Of a stretch of DNA of 64,000 nucleotides, positions 36,602 to 49,235 are shown piece after piece. Origin of the DNA: Chelonoidis abingdonii (taxonomy: Eukaryota > Chordata > Testudines > Testudinidae); NCBI RefSeq assembly GCF_003597395.2, contig NC_133778.1, positions 27,467,748 through 27,531,747 of the forward strand, read 5' to 3'. Position 1 is the stretch's first letter. Each line of letters begins with the position of its first letter. Position numbers and translations under genes: made by a program. Under the pieces are notes generated by a model. The model was not told the origin of the DNA. It was given only the letters and a program-made list of their open reading frames with translations, and ran no database searches.

Positions 36602-37995
36602 TCAGCAGGTTTGATGCAGCCAAGATCTTGTATTCCTGAACCACAGCAGCATCTCACCTCATGTTGGCTAGCGCAACACCTGCCAAAACCGAAAGCCACG
36701 GTATTGCTATTGCTTTGAGAGAGCTGCTTAAAATTAATGCTGCACTCAGAAATTGTGTGTCAATGAGACTGGTGTGGGAAGGAGTTGTTGCACCAAACTG
36801 GGGCATGATACTCAGTCACTGGCAAAACCAAGGCTTGTTCAAAGCATGCGTGCATCATATCCCTAGGACATACCAGGGAGCTTCTGGATGATGTTAACCC
36901 TTGTCTTTATCTTTTTTGGTGGTGTTAAGGTGTTGGAGATGGCATTAGCTGAATGTCTGGTTGAGGCCATAACAAACACCAAAAGATGATAAAGACTATT
37001 TGCATGAATAAGTCAAGCGGGATTTGTGACCAGACATTATGCTGGATTTCAGTAAACAGATGTAGGCTCTTGTCCCTTTTTATGCATAACATTTGTTTGT
37101 GGCATGCTAAGTAAATGTGAATTTGCAGTGGACTGTACCCAGGCTTCAGAATATGGAGAAAATCTTGAGGTACACAAGTTTGACAGCACTTGAAAAAAAA
37201 TATTGCCTAGTCATTACAAAAATCCACACTGGAGTGCACAATTCTATACACTGGAATTTTGCAGCATTTGTGTTAATGATCTGGGCTCACAAACCTGTTT
37301 AAGAGAAAATTAAACCTTTTCCCACAATAGTAAACATCTGCAGTGCTGACATCGAACAGATTTAACCATGGTTACCAAAATGGTGCTGACCATAGTTTGT
37401 CCTAGTTAACACCTGATATTCAGCACTGGTTCAGCTGCACCCACACTTGACACCTGCTGTCGTATTACAGCTTCCTAAATGTTATCGTATGCAGTCCTCA
37501 TGCTTCAGAGTTTCTCAGCTCTCCTTGCTCCTCTCCTAACAATGACATTCTCCATCCACTCTCTGAAAAATATCATTGCATTTCAGCAGCCATACCCACC
37601 TTTTCTATGATTACAGCTCCAATGTGTGGCTGCTTTCATTTGTGCATGGATTGCCACCAGTATGTCCCTTCATGGGAAGAATGGAACACACTAAGCCAGT
37701 TACAGTAGGTTTGTGAAGCCCAAGGATACCTCTTTGTCAGTTTCAGTGCAAAAATTGCTATTCAGTGCAATTGTAAGCCACGGGTGAGTGAGTGTTATAA
37801 ATGTTTCCCAGTGCTGATCCAGAGGACATGAATTGTTATAGCCTCTAGCTGCAGAGTCCTTAGCTCTGTAGCAGCTCAGGTTTTTAGCTCTGGATGGTCC
37901 CACTTCAAATCTCTGGTGTGTCAGTCCTATCTCATACTCCATCCTTGGAGTAAGTGCCTAGGACAATGGAGTCCCCATCCTGGTTGCTGCCTTCA
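36602..37995. other. No gene recognised
   Basis: No exon, RNA gene or named repeat seen. Confidence 0.4.
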
Positions 37996-38290
37996 GGGGT
38001 ATGTATATGCTGCAGCTGGGAGTGCAGGTAGACAGACAATAGCATGAGCAGAGCTAGCACACTAAAAAAAGTGTTGACTTCCTATGGCATGGATGGCAGC
38101 ATGGGCTAGCCACCTGCTTACAAGCCTGCCTGACCCTCTGGGGCTGTACTCAGGTGGTTAGCCTGAGCTGCTGCCTGTGACACAAGTCCATCACACTGCT
38201 CTTTTTAGCCTACTAGATTGAATGGAGCTATCACGTATTTGTCCACTCGGTCTGAGAGGCACACTTCTAGCTGCAGTATAGGGATGTCCT
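37996..38290. mobile_element. MITE with GTATGTCTACA-type ends
   Basis: The left end GGGGTATGTATATGCTGCAG and right end CTAGCTGCAGTATAGGGATG are diverged inverted repeats. The interior has paired GGCTAGCCACC and GTGGTTAGCCTGAGC motifs. It resembles the 43492-43740 element in its ends. Confidence 0.6.
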
Positions 38291-39729
38291 AAGTATTACT
38301 ATAATACAGAGAATAATAAAACAAAGGAATAAATAATAAGTCACAAGAGTCCTTGGAATCCACATTAGGGCAGCATTCCAGCTGCTTTGCACTGCCTCAG
38401 ACCTAGGATCCTGATTCCTCACTGCCTTGATCTTTGTCTAACTCTAGTCATTTACAAAATGGATGTAAAATGTTCTGATTTGGTATCATTTTATATCCAT
38501 GTCGACAGGCGTAAACAAACCTTGCCACACATGATGATGGAGAATCAGATCAAAATTCTTCTCAATACACAGCTTTTAGATATCAGAGAACTGTGCTAGC
38601 AGAACGACAGCTATGATTGAAGAGCCACTCTTTTCCATCCAGAGCTTATCCAGAAAAAAAAATTCTTTGAGATATTTTTGTGTTGTACCCACCCCCCCAA
38701 GGTCTGCCTGTTCATATGTCTGACCTTAAAAATTGTCCTCTCCTTAAATTGTGCCTTATTTTTGTTTAGAAAGATGTTTGCAGCACATCCTGGGCACTAT
38801 CAGAAACATAAGGACAATTACTACCTCTAAAAGTTCCACACATCAAAAAAACAGACATTTTCACAGCTCTAGCACGATCTGCTGCACAAATTCTTCACAA
38901 GGAAGTGCCCCTGGCCTTTTAAACTCCTATTAACCATGTATTTAGTTTAAGAAAGTTGGAAGACATTTTTGCCAGCCCAGAGATTGAGCAGCCAACTATA
39001 CTGACTCACTGAAAAGCAAGAGAATCTTAGTAGGACATATGGTCACTCTATACACTAGTGAGGAGATAAGCATATGACAGGTGTCAGAGGGCTCTACTTA
39101 GCAGTAACAGGGCTATAGGAAAGTCAGTCAACATTTTTTGTTTCTCTGATGAAAACTGTCCCACTCGCTCCAAACCAAACTTGTCACAAATAATTGTCAA
39201 CAACTTAATTTTCCATTTTTGGAAAAGGTATTGACTTTAAAAAAAATATTGAAATTGGATTCAGAATTGTTAGCAAACATTTCTGGCAAACAAAGTTGTT
39301 AATCACAATCTAACATGATTTTGTTAAAAGGTATTTTGAAATGTCACTTGAGACTGGCAAAAAAAGGGAAAACCAGTCCATTTTGAACTGTGCAAAACAT
39401 AAGGCTGAAATAAAAATGGAAAGAGAAAATAATCCTGTATTAAAAAAATTATAGCTCTGCTAATGTTCCATTGACATTGATCATGCTCAAAGCCTAAGCA
39501 ATGGGAACACTGGGGACAGGGAGATGCGTGGCCAAGTCACCCCTGCTGGGCCAACAACCTGCAGCAGGTTGCTGGGTAGGAAAGCGGGACCCCAAAATCC
39601 ATCTCGTGGGGTGCAATGGGAACAGCAGTACTGAAAAGCTCGGATCAGGCACTGGCCAGGAGCCAGGCCAGCCCCCCACCTGTCCCTTGGGGCTGGTTCG
39701 CCCAGTGCAATTCAAGCCCCTAGCGGCCA
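38291..39729. other. No gene recognised
   Basis: A+T-rich up to about 39480, then rising G+C toward the CpG island. No exon recognised. Confidence 0.4.
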
Positions 39730-40545
39730 ATGCTCAGCTCACCACGGCGCCGGGTTTCTTCTCCGCGGGGGACACGCCGGGGGAGCGCTGAGGCCCTAGG
39801 GGCAGGGTGAGGCGTCCCGGGCCCCGGCCTGAGCGGCGGTCTCCGGGGCAGGCCAGGGCCGGGGACTCCCCCCTGACGCACAGGAAAGCCGGGAGGCAGC
39901 GTGCAGAATAAAGCGCGCGGCGGGCGGGGGCAGGCAGCCAGCCGCCCGGCGGAGCTCAGCCTGCGCGCCTCGCCACCCGCGGAGCGGAGCCTGCCTGGGG
40001 GCGCCCCTCGGACAGGCAAGTCGGAGCAGCGGGCTGCAGCCCGCGGGCGGGAGGAGGGGGCTGCCGCTTGCTCGCGGGCACCGGGTGAGGGGGCGAGCTC
40101 CGCTCCGCACCGCGGGCTTCAGGCTCTGCTGGGGCTCCGCTTGGCTCCCCTCGCCTCGCTGCGGAGCCGAGCCGAGCCGGCCCGGGGGGCAGAGCGAGGC
40201 GGCCGCCGAAGCAGCGGCGCTTCGCACCCGTCGAGCTGCCGCCCGCTGCATGCGGTCGCCTAGAAGAAGTCGGGGAAGCCGGGTCCCAGGGGGAGCGTGG
40301 CCCTCAGGGAACCAGGGGGCTCCCAGGCACGGCCCGCTCGCAGCGCTCTCTGGAGCGGGGGTGAGGGAGGCCACCCAGCGTGGGCACGGCTTGAACCACG
40401 TGCCCCTCGGGCCGCTGCACAGCCCCGGCAGCTCCAAGGCTGAAGAGGCGCGGGAGGGGGCAGTGAGCGCCGGACTCGCGGGAGGGGAAGGGCAAGTTTC
40501 TTACGTGGGCACCGGCAGAGACGAGCGGATGGACCAGAGGAGCGA
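39730..40545. promoter_or_regulatory. CpG island, candidate STAT4 promoter and untranslated exon 1
   Basis: This is the only stretch in the window with dense CpG and very high G+C, with GC-box-like GGCGGGCGGGGG at 39918-39929. It lies about 5.8 kb upstream of the first STAT4 coding exon. That exon supplies only one base of 5' UTR, so an upstream untranslated exon is required. A candidate donor GTGAGG starts at 40085, with others near 40358. The open frames across it are a by-product of composition. It could also serve a divergent transcript; in mammals MYO1B lies head-to-head with STAT4 on this side. Confidence 0.6.
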
Positions 40546-41022
40546 GGCCAGACAGGAAATGGGGGACAGAGACTAGCTCAATGCGGGGGTTAACGTTTGC
40601 CCTCTTTGCCTTTGTTCCACCTGTACGGAGAACCCTGATTCCTCGGGGCTCTGCAGAGCAGCTTCTTTGCTCATGTCCCCCCCCCCAATATGAGTCCTGG
40701 CCCCCTCTTGTGGGGAGTGGGGTAGCCTTCCCTGGGTGAGCTCTGTGGTTGGAAGTTCAGAAGTAACTCATTTTCGGGAAGCCTATGCAGAAACCCAAAA
40801 TTTGCACGGAAACTGCCTAGAGCAGAGTGCCAAGATAGCCTTAAGAGATCATCTTGTTCTACAGAACGGTAGGGGCCATTTGTGTTTTGAAAACACTAAT
40901 CTAACTCCTGAAAGAAACTGAACAGAAGTAGATGCTATGGTACTGTTTTAGAAGATTCCCACTTGTGCACAATGTCCCTCTTAACAGCATAGAGCTTTGA
41001 GAATTAAACAGATACAATTAGA
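40546..41022. other. Island shore and flanking sequence, no gene recognised
   Basis: G+C falls quickly after the CpG island. Nothing recognised. Confidence 0.4.
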
Positions 41023-41162
41023 CATAGGTCCCAAAACTAGGGCTGCTTCAGCACACCCCCACTTGAAGTCATTTCCATCATTATATATATAAATAAAGTG
41101 TGTTCACAATTTGGTTCAATGGCTCTGGCACCTCCCCTATACAAATTGTTCCAGCACCTCTG
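41023..41162. mobile_element. hAT MITE, relative of the 1-5112 element
   Basis: This is 140 bp. The right arm (TGGTTCAATGGCTCTGGCAC and ACAAATTGTTCCAGCACC) closely matches the terminal arm of the large hAT copy at 5054-5112. The left end is CATAGGTCCCAAAACTAG. The flanking 8-mers CAATTAGA and CATTTACC agree at 5 of 8 positions. Confidence 0.75.
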
Positions 41163-41857
41163 CATTTACCATGTATGTGAATTTGATAATTTCAGAAGAT
41201 CCACATTTTGAAGCTCTCATGCTTTCCTAAAGTACAATTTAATTTAACTGTTCTAGAATGTATTTATACATGGTTACAGAAACAGATCCAAACTGTATAG
41301 CACATACTGTTTTGATTCCATAACTGTAATATGAAAGTTACATTGCAACATTAAGAAATAGTTTTACATTGCAATATCAACTATTTATACTATACTAGAT
41401 GCTTTGGAGTAAGAATCTAAATTAACTATATATTTTCAGTTTAACTTTCCTTTTTTCCAGGAAAAATTAAAGTACTTTTTGGTATGAATTTGAATACAAG
41501 TCTGTGCTTCCAGTTGTCTTACCGTTTGTTTCACCACAAGAGAAAAATGAACATGGCAAATCTATTTATGCCTTATGACTAAAAGTGAAATGGAAAGCAT
41601 GCCACAATGTGTATGTTTTTGTTTGATCTGGATATGCTAAAAAATTCTCACATTTACAAAACAGGCTCCAGTTGTACAAAGGGTCATGCAGGCAAGTAAT
41701 GGTGAACGTAAAAGAAATTTAAAGCTTACACTGCAGACAAAATCTTGTAGTCCTTACTTAAGGCCTTATTAGCTGTTCTTTGCCCATCTAGAACTGTGGG
41801 ATTCCCAAAAGCATTTAATTCTATTAAAGTTTTGCACTCAAAACTCCTACTGAAAAT

Positions 41858-41945
41858 AGATTCAGAGTGTCTAAGGCCAGAAGGGACCATTGTGATAATC
41901 TAGTCTGCTGTCCTCTAAAGCTTAGCCACAGAAGTTCCCCAAGAT
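41858..41945 (-). repeat. CR1 LINE 3' end
   Basis: Antisense CR1 tail: GTCTAAGGCCAGAAGGGACC, then ATTGTGATAATCTAGTCTGC. Confidence 0.7.
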
Positions 41946-42507
41946 GGATGGATGGAGTGTGTGAGTGTGAGAGAGAGAGAGGAAAAAACCCACAAGTCTT
42001 TACATATGCGAAAAACATCATCAGTATGGAAGGAACACATGGATTTGGCTCTTTGTATGCATCATTAATCACACTTATGCAAACTGTGTAAAGTTATCAA
42101 TACAACTGCAGAAAGGGAATGAAATGCTTTCATACCCAATTTCCAGAAAACAAAAAGTAAATAGTTGGCAACATTTCTTCTATTTAGTGGAAAAGAAAAT
42201 GTAAAAAGGAGGCAGATTGAAAGATGTTTTTTACAAGTGATGTTGCAGAGAGTTTTTATATATTGTGATAATGTAATACTGAAGAAATGAATGCTGCGTA
42301 AGATCTGCATATAATTATAATGCATAAATATTCACAAGCTTCTTTTTGGAGAGAATTGCCGTATTCATAACTATATCTGGAGGAGGATAAATCAGTAATT
42401 ATATAGAGACCTCAGGATTTGGCTGTTAATCGATTTTTAAACTTAGGCACTCTCATTGACTTAACAACACATCACAAGGCCAAATTATGTAGTACTTACT
42501 AAGGAAA

Positions 42508-42744
42508 CAGGTTTCAGAGTGGTAGCCTTGTTAGTCTGTATCAGCAAAAAGAATGAGGAGTACTTGTGGCACCTTAGAGACTAACAAATTTATTTGAGCA
42601 TAAGCTTTCGTGGGTTAAAATCCACTTCATCCTACTGTATTTTCCACTGCATGCGTCCGATGAAGTGGGTTTTAGCCCACGAAAGCTTATGCTCAAATAA
42701 ATTTGTTAGTCTCTAAGGTGCCACAAGTACTCCTGATTCTTTTT
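42508..42744. mobile_element. Foldback element with 10-bp target duplication
   Basis: The two arms are inverted copies: GAGTACTTGTGGCACCTTAG (from 42557) and CTAAGGTGCCACAAGTACTC (42714-42733). They share the inner motif GCATAAGCTTTCGTGGG. The perfect 10-bp direct repeat ACTAAGGAAA flanks it (42498-42507 and 42745-42754). It is the same family as 48199-48425. There is no coding capacity. Confidence 0.85.
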
Positions 42745-43374
42745 ACTAAGGAAAGACTCCCATTGGCCTCCCTTAATTTTGCCCGATTAAGGCCACAGGA
42801 CTCAATTATGCCCATAAAGTACTTCAGTGTTTTTCTTTGGTTCAGTGAAAACTAAATATGGAAGTTCAAACACTAGAACATTTTTGAATAAGAATCTCAA
42901 ACCATAATCAAACCATAAAGGTATTTTTTATTTTCCCTTTTAAATTTTGAAGCATCTAAAGAGCTATTTTTAATTTGCTTGGATGGCATGGAACTGTTTC
43001 ATTTCAATTAGACAAGAACACAACTTTGTAGTTGTGATTCATTTAGACAATATTTTAGTATCACAATTATATTAAATATCCTATGTTTGTCCTCATCTAA
43101 AAAAATTATCTGATATCAAAACAAGTTGTTCAGTCTTGAGAATTAACTTTTTGGAATTTGGAGTCTATGGAAAATTGATTTGTTCAGATTCAGAACTAGA
43201 GTTTTAAATATATATCAGGATTTTCCACAGAATGGAAGTTCTGTTTTGTGACTAGCTTTATCTATAACTCAACAAAACAGTGGGACAAAAAAAATTGAAA
43301 TATCAACAAGTCACCCAAAAATAAAGTTCTACAAAATTGTTACATTTTCAATTAAAACAAAATGCTTTTTTTTT

Positions 43375-43925
43375 TAAAGTTAAAGACAAGTTGAGTGAGG
43401 TGATAGCTTTTATTGGGCTAACTTCTGTTGGTGAGAGAGAAAAGCTTTTGAGCTACACAGAGCTCTTCCTCAGGTCTGGGAAAGATACTCAGGGTATGTC
43501 TACGCTGCAGTTTAGACACCCATGGCTGGGCCATGCCAGTAGACTTGGGCTCACAGTGCTTGAGCTAAGGGTCTGTTTAGTTTTAATGTCTGGGCTCAGG
43601 CTGAAGTCTAGGCTCTGGGACCCTCTAGCTCAAGCCAAGATTTCTAAACTGCAATTAAACAGCCCCTTAATCAAAGCCTGTGAGCCCAAATCACCTGGCA
43701 TGGGTGCACCACAGGTGTTTAATGGCAGTGTAGACATATCTTGTAACAGCTAAATACAAGGTCAAAGAGATGTAGTTTAGCATAAAGTTTTAGCATAAGA
43801 TCTAAGGGGCCATTGTAGGTGAAATGGCCCATTAACACCCTGTAGTCATAGGATAAAGAAGGGGGTTAGAGGATTACGGATTATCGTAATAAGCCATATA
43901 TTCAGTGTTTATTAAGACCATGTCT
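43375..43925. repeat. Interspersed repeat split by a nested MITE
   Basis: The left part carries TGATAGCTTTTATTGGGC, CTTCTGTTGGTGAGAGAG and GAGCTCTTCCTCAGG. The right part resumes at about 43745 with ACAGCTAAATACAAGGTC and CCATTAACACCCTGTAGTC. I recall these as one repeat in turtle genomes; the class is not clear. Confidence 0.5.
43492..43740. mobile_element. MITE with GGGTATGTCTAC ends
   Basis: The left end is GGGTATGTCTACGCTGCAG and the right end GGCAGTGTAGACATATC. It is 249 bp, non-coding, and inserted in the repeat at 43375-43925. Confidence 0.75.
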
Positions 43926-44399
43926 GATATTATGAAAATTCAAAATAAAATGCTTCATTTTTGAATTTTCACGTTGAAAAAAACATTAAATCTACATTTC
44001 TCAAAAGACTGACAGTTCCATAGCCCTTTTTCCATCAACACTTCAACAAGCTGTAATTTTTGTGCAGCAGCTAGCACAATGGGGCCCTATAAGCAGTTCT
44101 ACTCACCACAGTACCTTCCCCCGCATCCCAAATGGGGCAGTGGAGGAATTTTCACCTCTTTGGCCCTCTGTCTGTCCACAGCATATCCTTCCAAGGATAC
44201 AGAAAGCCCAAAATAGCAACTCTCACAAACAAAAGGGTCTTTCATATTGCTTGGACTCATCTTCAGCCCACCCTCCAAACTCAGCTTGTGGGTTACCTTT
44301 AAGTCTCTCTAGGTCCTTTCCCAGAATCCCTTCTCAATCTCATTCCCTCTTCCACCCCCTATTTAAAAACCTTCTACAGAAACCCTACTAGCTCCCTGT

Positions 44400-44590
44400 G
44401 ATTCATCTTCCAAACTGAGTTTTCTCAGCCCTTTTGTGAGACCCAGGTGTCTCATACTGTCACCTGACCTCAATTAGCCCTATCCCCTCTAGCTAAGATG
44501 GGGCTAATTACAGCACAAGAGGGCTGACTGAACAGGGTTGGCTGCCTAAAAAGGGCAATCCACCCTGTCAGAGGTCCCAGGCAGAGATGG
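44400..44590 (-). repeat. Possible LTR fragment
   Basis: On the minus strand the segment starting near 44571 reads TGACAGGGTGGATTGCCC, similar in style to the LTR-like start at 9596. No other boundary seen. Confidence 0.3.
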
Positions 44591-45428
44591 GGGCTTTTAG
44601 GTAATATCATCATCAATAATAGATAGTAATAATATAAAGGCACTAAAGATCATTGCAACATTTTTTTTGTTTGGGTGTTTTCCCCTTCTCTGTTTTACTC
44701 TGAAATATGCAAAATATCTGCAGCGTTAATTAGTAATGACATTTTACAACATAAACATGTAAATTAAAAAAATAAATATAAAGGTCTAAATTCTCGGGCT
44801 CATTCTCTCTCTTTTGTACCACTGAGACCATGCTAGGGATACTGAGCTGATACAGCTGGTTCCTTTGTCACTCCATCTTTGCAGACCCCAGCGTAGGAAG
44901 TATGTTGGGGGTGGGGAGGAATGGAGAGAAGCAGGCAGGAGCATTGGCTGGAACATGATTCCAACTGGTGCACTTTAGAGCAGCCTCTAAGCTACTGTAA
45001 TGTGTGCTCAGGATTAAGGCAGAGAATCAGAGAGGTATAACCAGCTTCCTGATGGCCACTCCTTCCACACTAGTCTGCCCACACTCAAGTACTGAAGTTA
45101 ATGTCAGTTTTGCCTGAGTATGGAATGATGATGCAGGTCTAATGGCCTGTCCCTCACCCCCATGCAAGCTCATCAGATGGTGGCCTGTTCTTTGTATTTG
45201 GCTTTCTTTCCAGTACTAAGTTTACCAAAAACATACAACTACAATCTGAAGCAACCCCAAGGTACAATCCTTTTAGGTGAGACAGATATAGAGATGCTTA
45301 GTCTAGGTATGAATTTCAGAGTAGGGCAGTAGATGACCTGGTCATGCCTACGATTTCTTTTCTTTTGTAGCCTTCCCATTCTTGGGTTTGGACCCAGCGT
45401 GCACACAGGTTTATAGCCGTTTAAGATG
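44591..45428. other. No gene recognised
   Basis: Upstream part of the likely first STAT4 intron. Nothing recognised. Confidence 0.4.
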
Positions 45429-45436
45429 TACTAGAG

Positions 45437-45768
45437 CAGTGTTTCCCAAACTTGGGATGCCACTTGTGAAGGGAAAGCCCCTGCAGGCTGGGCCGGTTTG
45501 TTTACCTGGCCCGTCTGCAGGTCCGGCCGATGGCAGCTCCCACTGGCCATGGTTCGCTGCTCCAGGCCAATGGGAGCTGCAGGAAGCGGCGGCCAGTATG
45601 TCCCTCGGCTCGCACCATTTCCAGCAGCTCCCATTGGCCTGGAGCAGTGGACCGCGGCCAGTGGGAGCCGCGATCGGCCAAACCTGCGGATGCAGCAGGT
45701 AGACAAACCGGCCCGGCCCGCCAGGGGCTTTCCCTAAACAAGCAGTGTCCCAAGTTTGGGAAACACTG
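45437..45768. mobile_element. Palindromic hAT MITE in STAT4 intron 1
   Basis: The termini CAGTGTTTCCCAAACTTGGG and CCCAAGTTTGGGAAACACTG are perfect inverted repeats. The flanks are a perfect 8-bp duplication TACTAGAG (45429-45436, 45769-45776). The G+C-rich interior is also largely palindromic around CCCATTGGCCTGGAGC. It lies 0.6 kb upstream of the first coding exon. Confidence 0.95.
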
Positions 45769-46255
45769 TACTAGAGCAATAAATCAACATACTAGGGCGG
45801 GATATAGCACCCTCAATAGAGAAGAGGATGGAGTTCTAGAACCAGATGAAGTAGATGAAATACAATGATAAGTGTAATACAAAATCAGACTGGTGTGAGT
45901 CAAACCAACGAGGGCACCTTCCTGCCAGCTTACTGGTCGTTTCGTAAGTGATGATATCTGGCTTTATAAACTACTTTCCTGAAAAGGGAAATACTGTTAA
46001 AAGAAAAATCACCATTCTGACTGATATTTTTATGATCTGGTTTTATGAGTCTTTCATACAGCAACCAGGGAGAGAAAATCATTTACAATAAAAAAGGAAA
46101 AGGTGGTGTGAAACCACAGAAATCTGCTGGGTGCCCAGATCGGTATAACACCTGAGACTACTGTTTACTCTTTTTTGTTTTTTAAACTGAATAATTCACT
46201 GTTTCAGGTGGATACTGTCCCTTTGAAAGTGGAAAAAATGAGGGGGGAACTATGA

Positions 46256-47403
<1,148 letters not shown>

Positions 47404-47548
47404 GGAGGCCGCTTCCAATAATGAACCAATGGCAACAATCCTCTTACAGAATTTGTTAATTCAGTTGGATGAACAGTTAGATCGGGTTTCTCAAGAAAAG
47501 AACCTCCTATTGATACACAACCTGAAAAGAATCAGGAAACTTCTTCAG
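47404..47548 (+). CDS. STAT4: STAT4, second coding exon (residues 43-91)
   Basis: This continues the STAT N-terminal domain. The first base completes the Trp43 codon, then EAASNNEPMATILLQNLL and IQLDEQLDRVSQEKN, ending KRIRKLLQ. The acceptor AG is 47402-47403 and the donor GTAAGA begins at 47549, after a complete Gln91 codon (phase 0). The sequence is nearly identical to mammalian STAT4, with conservative changes such as Leu for Val near the end. The frame is open and free of damage, consistent with a functional gene. The next expected exon, encoding the end of the N-domain, was looked for downstream and not seen before 64000. Confidence 0.97.
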
Positions 47549-47976
47549 GTAAGATTTTTACTGCAGATTGCCTTTAGATAAATGTGTACCGTCTTACTGA
47601 TTGCTAAGGCAAAATCCAACTAACTTTGAATTCAGTTCAGTTCTGTTTATGTTCTTAAACTGTGCTCACCACTGTAGTAAGCCACTATGGGAAGATCAGA
47701 TCCTACTATCTCCAGGCAAAATGAAGTTGACACTTCTAGTTAAATTCTGTTCTTAGTTACACTTATGGAGTAACACGTATGATTTCGGTGGAGATTGCGC
47801 AAGTGTAACAGCAGAAACTGGGACCCAAGGTCTTGATATGCAGATAAATCTCAGTTTTTGCAAGTGACATTTTGCAACCTTGGCTAATTATAGGTGCAAT
47901 ATTAGTAAATGGCTAATTACCTGAGTTGTGGGCACAAAAGTAGATATTTAACTATGAATAGTTGTGTATACATATT
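47549..47976 (+). other. Start of the long STAT4 intron
   Basis: The intron continues to the window end (at least 16.4 kb), counting an untranslated first exon as intron 3. No repeat recognised in this first part. Confidence 0.8.
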
Positions 47977-48198
47977 CCTGGGGGAATTCTGCGCCAAAAA
48001 AAAATTGAAAATTATGCACACAATATTTTAAAATTTTGCAAATTTTATTTGTCTAAATAACACTACATAATCATGCCAGTTACAATTATTTTGGTAATTT
48101 ATTTCAAAATATCCAATAGCAAGTATGTCTATAGCAATAGAGACACACAAAAATCCCATAAGAGTAGAAAATTAAAAGAAACCTCTGACAACCCAGTT

Positions 48199-48425
48199 TT
48201 TTCTCTTAATTAATTAACCTCTTAGAGTTGGTAGGACAACTCCCACATTTTCATGTTCTCTGTATGTGTATATATATCTCCTCACTATATGTTCCATTCT
48301 ATGAATCCGATGAAGTGGGCTGTAGCGCTCAAAAGCTTATGCTCAAATAAATTTGTTAGTCTCTAAGGTGCCACAAGTACTCCTGTTCTTTTTGTGGATA
48401 CAGATTAACACGGCTGCTACTCTGA
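48199..48425 (-). mobile_element. Nested short element with 9-bp duplication
   Basis: The perfect 9-bp repeat AACCCAGTT flanks it (48190-48198, 48426-48434). It contains GATGAAGTGGGCTGTAG, GCTTATGCTCAAATAAATTT and CTAAGGTGCCACAAGTACTC, the family of 42508-42744. On the minus strand it ends in an A-rich stretch. Confidence 0.8.
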
Positions 48426-48683
48426 AACCCAGTTCCTGTTTCTCTTCCTCCTCTCCCCCATCCCAGATAACCTCCCCCACCCTCTCAGAACCCAACCATT
48501 GCTCCCCCAGCCCAGACACCCACCCAGTCCCTTCCAGAGCCCAGTCATGGCCTCCCCAGCCCAGACCCCCATCCCTTTACTGTCCAGGGTTCCAGAAGGA
48601 GAAACATCCTGTTGCTGGGTCCCAGCCTGGCTTGTGTGGAGTTACCTGCACGCCACCATCTCCGTCCCTCAGGGCGTGCAGGG

Positions 48684-48800
48684 TAGGGTGACCAGATAGC
48701 AAATAATCGGGACGGGGGTGGGGAGTGATAGGGGTCTATATAAGAAAAAGTCCCAAATATCAGGACTGTCCCTATAAAATTGGGACATCTGGTCACCCTA
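48684..48800. mobile_element. Nested Tc1/mariner-like MITE
   Basis: 117 bp with ends TAGGGTGACCAGATAG and CATCTGGTCACCCTA, perfect over the outer TAGGGTGACCAGAT. The terminal TA on both sides fits a TA target duplication. Confidence 0.85.
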
Positions 48801-49096
48801 CTGCAGCTGCTGGGAACCTTGTAGTGTGCTCTCCTCTCCCCACACAGTGTCTTCTATTTGCGAGCTGGGCTCTGATGGGTCCAGCGGCCCTTAGTGGTGG
48901 CCAACAGCACTGCAGCTCATTTCTGTGGGGGAAAGGAAATTAGGTACAAAACCCATTAATTTCTACAAAATTCTGAATTGCGCAGTGGCACAGAATTCCC
49001 CCAGGAGTAATATACAATTCATTATAAACACAAAAATTCAGGCACAGTTATTTACAGGTAAAAAACTTCAGCCAGCACTGGATATGAGCTCTAGAG

Positions 49097-49227
49097 CAGT
49101 GGTTTTAAACCCTTTTTCATTTGCAGACTCCTAAAAAATTTCAAAGGGAGATGAAGACCCCTTTGGTTATCTTAGACATAATCTGCAGACCCCCAGTGGT
49201 CTGCATACCACAGGTTAAAAGCTACAG
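49097..49227. mobile_element. Short hAT MITE
   Basis: Ends CAGTGGTTTTAAACC and GGTTAAAAGCTACAG. Flanks CTCTAGAG and TTCTATAG agree at 6 of 8 positions. Interior repeats of GCAGACCCC type match a known amniote MER-like hAT family in style. Confidence 0.75.
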
Positions 49228-49235
49228 TTCTATAG

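Larger units (their letters stand above)
47977..49005. mobile_element. 1-kb DNA element with CCTGGGGGAATTCTG ends, carrying two insertions
   Basis: The left terminus CCTGGGGGAATTCTGCGCC and right terminus GGCACAGAATTCCCCCAGG are inverted repeats. Two younger elements lie inside, at 48199-48425 and 48684-48800. No convincing target duplication was found, so the superfamily is open. No intact gene. Confidence 0.75.

Noticed and set aside
39796..40437. 213-codon open frame in the CpG island
   Set aside because: High G+C makes stop codons rare. The product is Ala/Pro/Arg-rich, with no domain, and open frames occur on both strands.
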